In this document: positions 59,776 through 64,000 of the stretch, piece after piece
How the letters are laid out: the number at the start of each line of letters is the position of its first letter
Numbering within the stretch: the first letter of the stretch is position 1
Assembly (NCBI GenBank): GCA_024138025.1
Contig: JAMXBD010000168.1
Location: 248,001 to 312,000 of the forward strand
Length of the DNA: 64,000 nt
Reading direction: 5' to 3'
Source of the DNA: Combretum micranthum
Lineage: Eukaryota; Streptophyta; Magnoliopsida; Myrtales; Combretaceae
Notes under the pieces: model-generated
Seen by the model: only the letters and a program-made list of their open reading frames with translations
Told to the model about the DNA's origin: nothing
Databases searched by the model: none
Made by a program: the position numbers and the translations under genes

Positions 59776-60145
59776 GGACAAATTACACCAAACAAGTTAC
59801 AACTGTAAGTTTATTTTAGGTCACAACGTTTTGAAAAATTCAAAAAAATCGCAATGTTTTGTGAGTAAGTTCATTTTAGATCACAATATTTGCAGGCAAG
59901 TTCATTTTAAGCCACAATATTTAAAAAAGTAGCTTAATCAAGGTCAATATTAGCATATATAAACAGGAAAAAAATTTAATTAAAACTTAAAGATCTCTTC
60001 TTTTGAGGTCACATTGACATTTATCAATAGGAGAACTCTGAGTATACTTTTCCAAACGTTGTGATTTCTTTTGAACTTTTCAAAATGTTGTGACCTATAA
60101 TGAACTTACCCTCAAACGTTGTGACCATATGGTTCAATTTAGAAG
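59776..60145. mobile_element. MITE with about 100-bp imperfect terminal inverted repeats
   Basis: The left arm (about 59776-59880) contains TAAGTTTATTTTAGGTCACA, ACGTTTTGAAAAATTCAAAA and CGCAATGTTTTG. The right arm (about 60040-60145) reversed contains TAAGTTCATTATAGGTCACA, ACATTTTGAAAAGTTCAAAA and CACAACGTTTGG. The GGTCACAACGTT word recurs. The centre is AT-rich and non-coding. The long inverted repeats suggest a Mutator-like or foldback element. A clear target duplication was not found. Confidence 0.6.
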
Positions 60146-60389
60146 AAAAAAAAAATTGACTTATGTATATATTGATGATATGTAGGTTCATTCAAAAACA
60201 GAAAAAGAACATACATCTCATTTAATAATAGTTTTATTAGAATTTCTTAGACATGATCTTGTAATTAGAAGCAAAATGACACAATTTTTTAAACATAATA
60301 TTCAATTTCTAGGAGTAGAAACATGGAATGAACAATAAAGCTACAATCACACATCTTGAAGAAAGTCTTAGAATTTAGTGGAGAATTTG

Positions 60390-60457
60390 TGTCACGCCCC
60401 GAAAGGTACTCTAAACGTGGCAGCCCACCGTACACAATATTAAACCTAGGAAATGAC
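60390..60457 (-). mobile_element. 68-bp LTR end fragment (family A/C type), minus strand
   Basis: TGTCACGCCCCGAAAGGTAC matches the reversed LTR end seen at 46981 and in LTR C. Similarity stops near AAATGACT, after which gypsy pol sequence starts. It is therefore a severely truncated LTR or the scar of a deletion. Confidence 0.65.
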
Positions 60458-62689
60458 TGCATCAACATGTTGTTTATACTCAGGAAGGTTGTTGGAGAGT
60501 GATGGTGAAGGGGAAAGGAGTAGCTATTCTAATTTCGATGAGGACGATAAGGAGGAAGTGCCAAATGAACAAGTAGTTGGATATGTTGTTTCTTTGAATG
60601 GTGTAGTGAGGAGGTGGTACCACTTATTGATCAAGAGCAAAGAGAAAATATATTCCATATCAAGTTTTTGGTGAATGGGTTTATTTTTGTAGCCACCATT
60701 GGTTTAGGAAGTTACACAAATGAAGTGGCAATAACACTTGTAAAGAAGTTACAACTTCCAACCACACCACATCTACAACCATATCTTTTGCTTTGGCTTA
60801 ATGACAAGGGCTCTATTCATGTCACTAAAGAGGTATCATTTCCTATCTCTTTACCTAATCATTATATTGATAAGGTTCTTTGTAATGTAGTGCCTATGAA
60901 TGCATATCATATTCTATTGGGGTATCCTTGGTTGTTTGATTGGAATATGAACCACAATGGAAGGACAATACTTATTATGTTTTGTTCAATGGAAAAAGGA
61001 TTAAATTGTTTCCCATGAGTCCTGAAGCTGTGAGATAGACATATAGGGACTTGAATCCTCTTAAGAGGAATCATTGTTGTTGACATAAGGAGTAGTTGAG
61101 AAGGAACCTTCCAATGTGCTACTAATGTATTTATTGCATGTAATATACACTATACGAGTAAAGAGTGGTTCTCTCATTCGAATAAAGTTCAATAATTATT
61201 AAATCAATTTAAAAACATTTTTCTTAAAGAACTTTTGAAGTGATAACCTCCTTTGAGAGGAATTGAGCATCAAATTAACTTGACACCAGGAGCTACATTG
61301 CTTAATAGGCCAGCTTATGGAATGAATCCTAAAGAAGTTAATGAGTTGAAAAAATAAGTTGATAAGTTGCTAGAAAAAGGGTTTGTAAATGAAAGTATGA
61401 GTCCATGTTCAGTGTCAACATTGTTAGTACTTAAGAAGGATGATGGTTGGAGGATGTGTGTGGATAGTAACGCAATAAATTACATTACTATGAAATATAG
61501 ATATCATATACCATACCTTGATGATATGTTAGATGAATTGCATGATACTCAATTGTTTTCTAAGATTGATATGAAGAGTGCATATCATTAAATAAGGATG
61601 AAGGTTGGAGATAAGTGGAAAACAACTTTTAAAACCAAACATGGTTTCTATGAGTGGACAGTGATATCTTTTTACTTATCCAATGCTCTTGGTACATTAT
61701 GAGATTGATGAAACTATGTGTTGAGAGAGTACTTAGGAAATTTGTTTTGGTCTATTTGATGACGTCTTAGTATATAGCTTAGATTTGGAGAGTCATCTTA
61801 TACATTTGACATCGATTTTTATGGTGTTGAGAGAGAAGTTATGTGTGAATTTGAAGAATATTTTCTATTAACATGAAGTAATATTTTTGGGATATGTTAT
61901 ATCTAGAGAGGGCCTTCATATTGATGATGTGAAGGTTAAGGCTATCACTAAGTAGTCTATTCCTACTAACATGTCTGAGGCTTGTACCCTTCATGGACTT
62001 GCTTCTTTTTACTAGAGATTCATTAAAGATTTTAGTACTATTGCAGTGCCATTAATAGATTTGACAAAGAAAGGGATTCCTTTTCAATGGAATCAAATCG
62101 CTAATTGAAGCTTTGAGTTGATCAAGTAGAAGCTAGCTTTAGCACCTTTATTAGTGCTACTAGATTTTAAAAAGGTTTTGAGCCTGAATGTGATGCTTCC
62201 ATGTTGGAGTTAGTGTGATTCTTATGTAGGAAGGGTGTCCTATCGCCTATTTCAGTAAGAAGCTTCATGGAGTGGCCTTAAATTATCTCATCTACTACAA
62301 AGAGTTGTATTCTTTCATTTGAGCTCTTATGGTGTAGCAACACCATCTTTTCCCTAAGAGTTCATTTATTTTTTTACCTTGATCTTTAAAGTATTTAAGA
62401 GGTTAATGTAAATTGTCCAAGAGACATGAGAGATGGAATAAGTTTTTAGAGACATTTGCATACACATTAAGTATAAGAAGGGTAATACTAATATAGTATC
62501 TAATACATTATCTAAGAGACATGTGTTGTTGAGTTCTATACAAGCTAAATTGTTGGTATTTGAACATATTATGGGATAATATTCTTAGGATTGAGTTATT
62601 GCACCCATCATAGTAGCTTGTAGTGAAGAGAGATCGATAGATGGTTATCATATGGCCGATGTTTATTTGTTTAGATAAGGAAAATTATG
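60458..62689 (+). pseudogene. Degenerate gypsy pol (protease, RT, RNase H)
   Basis: The protease-region frame 60614-61018 contains ENIFHIKFLVNGF, VKKLQLPTTPH, DKVLCNVVPMNA and HILLGYPWLFD, a conserved run in plant chromoviruses. Its catalytic DGGS/DSGS core is replaced (TIGLGSYTN). RT pieces follow: NRPAYGMNP at about 61295, a 61367-61591 frame with VSTLLVLKKDDGWRMCVD and FSKIDMKSAYH, and FDDVLVYS at 61756-61779. RNase H ends near 62510-62540 with LSKRHVL. Stops and frameshifts are frequent. No integrase is recognised. LTR H follows directly. Confidence 0.8.
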
Positions 62690-62823
62690 TGTAATATACA
62701 AGTAAATAAATCATAAGGAAGGGTAAAAAGGTAATTTCAAGTTATTCTAAGGGGTATTTTTGTCCTTGAATAGATAGTTATGAGCCCGGGAAAGTCGTAC
62801 GTGAAAGAATGGATGAAAGGACT

Positions 62824-62985
62824 TAAGCTGACATTTAGGCCGTCAGCTTTGAAATGAAGGCCGCCGGCGAAAAGCTCTTGGATCTTCTGTGGAAATGGTG
62901 AAAGCCGATACATAGGCCGTTGGCGTATGTATGTAGGCTACTGGTGTTGGATTAAAGGCCACTAGAGTAAGTGCCAGCTTTTCCT
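62824..62985 (+). repeat. GC-rich palindrome array in LTR H
   Basis: It includes the hairpin AAGCTGAC / GTCAGCTTT (62833-62853), GGCCGCCGGCG, AAGCCGATAC, GGCCGTTGGCGTATG, GGCCACTAG and TGCCAGCTTTT. The last unit ends about 22 bases before the TATA box, as in LTR B. Confidence 0.65.
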
Positions 62986-62998
62986 GCTCGAAATCCTT

Positions 62999-63008
62999 TA
63001 TATAAATA
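62999..63008 (+). promoter_or_regulatory. TATA box of LTR H
   Basis: TATATAAATA directly downstream of the GC-rich array. Confidence 0.55.
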
Positions 63009-63913
63009 GAATTTTAGGGTTTCTATTTCTCATATGTACTTTTCCTCTTTGCCCTCCAGAGAGTGTTTTTAGAGTTCTTGAGTGTTCTTGGAAGAGTGAA
63101 TCACGTGGAGATTGGATTTGGATCAAAGAGTAAGTAATTCCACCTTCCTTTATCAATATTTTCATATATTGATTCGATTCCTTAAGGTTTTGTTTGGATT
63201 TTGAAGGAGTTCATTGGAGAAACCATATATATATATATATATATATATATCCACCAAGATTTGATCTTTTGGGATTCAACCAAAGAATTAGATTGAAACA
63301 AGTAAGTATTATCATTTTGGTATAATGGATTTGATATGTAAAGATATATATTAGATGAATCGTCCCTGTTCTTATAGATTTTCTAATCTAGGGTTTTCGA
63401 GAAGTTGTGATATTTGGGGTTCTGATCTAATTTTTGGTTGGAGAAATCTGAGTTTAGATTCTAAATAAATCTAAGGTGAGTTTTATTTCAATAATCTATA
63501 AGTTTAATGAAGAATGATTTCATTTAGTGATTTACCGTTCTTTTTGGATTTACACAATTAGAGTTTTGTGGAGTTTGGGATTTTTGGGGAATTGATCAAA
63601 GAGATTCTACAGTTATGATTTCTTAAGAGGTTAGGGTTTTGGATAATATTGGAGAATTGGATAATTAGGGTTTTGATGTGATGATTTATATCTTGTTCTT
63701 GTTGCATGTTATATTAAGGAGATTTTGAGATTTCTTGTTGTTTTTAAGAATTTGACGATTTGGAGAGATTGCTTCTGGAATTGGAAAAGGTACGACCTTT
63801 TCTTGTTTGTTATATATGCTTGCAAGTTTAGTCTTCTAATTATTGTATGTAGGAACAGATATATAAATGAACTTAATTATATTTGAATTAATTTTTTTTT
63901 TCTGGACATCTTT

Positions 63914-64000
63914 TGTCATGCCCCAAAGTGTGCCCTGCACGTGACAGTCTACCACACTCAACATTTAAACTCAAGTAAGACAACCTTAGTCTTCCCCTGA
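63914..64000 (-). mobile_element. Start of another minus-strand LTR (family A/C type), cut by the window end
   Basis: TGTCATGCCCCAAAGTGTGC with CACTCAACATTTAAACT matches the reversed end of LTR C. It begins abruptly inside LTR H after TCTTT, so TCTTT is the expected left target duplication. The partner lies outside the window. Confidence 0.7.

Larger units (their letters stand above)
62690..63913 (+). mobile_element. LTR H, probable 3' LTR of the degenerate gypsy, truncated by a later insertion
   Basis: It starts TGTAATATACAAGTAAATAA, like the TGTAAAATATAGAAATAAAG start of LTR B. It has a GC-rich array (62824-62985), TATATAAATA at 62999-63008, and then TTTTTAGAGTTCTTGAGTGT, comparable to B after its TATA box. 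An (AT)n run is at about 63225-63250. A minus-strand LTR begins at 63914 and interrupts it. The B and H families are related but distinct. Confidence 0.68.

Overview
The window reads as repeat-rich intergenic DNA from a dicot-like plant nuclear genome. It is strongly AT-rich, has almost no intact reading frames, and contains many long terminal repeats (LTRs) from Ty3/gypsy-type retrotransposons. Only one intact host gene is convincing: an intronless SAUR-family (small auxin up RNA) gene on the minus strand at 57928-58395. I saw no tRNA gene, rRNA gene or CRISPR array. The species cannot be named from the sequence alone.

Left part (1-12254): two minus-strand long LTRs, one inside the other and both cut by the window edge; two minus-strand LTRs of Tat/Athila-like type, the first followed by a degenerate tRNA-Asp-type primer site; a relic of a gypsy gag/protease region; a five-unit tandem repeat of about 77 bp; and a MITE with a 9-bp target duplication.

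Centre (12255-42801): I interpret this as one old LTR retrotransposon (called A1 here) of about 13.7 kb, stretched to about 30.5 kb by four later insertions. Its 5' LTR is split by a chromodomain-type gypsy element B (13963-23045) and by a same-family solo LTR A2 (24279-28372). Its internal region carries a Tat-like solo LTR K (32083-33796). Its 3' LTR is split by a related solo LTR C (36217-39882). B, A2, K and C each have TG...CA ends and an exact 5-bp target-site duplication (TTAAA, GGAAT, TCCCA, CATAC). With insertions removed, the A1 LTRs are about 4.03 and 4.04 kb. Each A1 LTR preserves the empty site for insertions found in the other.

Right of centre (42802-53820): a further solo LTR D (42944-46443); an abutting head-to-head pair of truncated LTRs, E and F; and a Tat-like LTR flanked by a diverged 260-bp direct repeat.

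Right part (53821-64000): a hAT-like non-autonomous element with near-identical 10-bp flanks, several MITEs, a minute poly(T) insertion with a 14-bp duplication, the SAUR gene, a nearly pure G tract, and a degenerate gypsy pol with its probable 3' LTR (H), which is cut by another minus-strand LTR at the window end.

The most unusual signal is a GC-rich array of short imperfect palindromes built on GCCGGC/GCCAGC. It lies just upstream of the TATA box in LTRs of three different families (B, K, H) and in the body of a fourth (D). The A/C-type LTRs carry related single GC-rich boxes at the comparable place.
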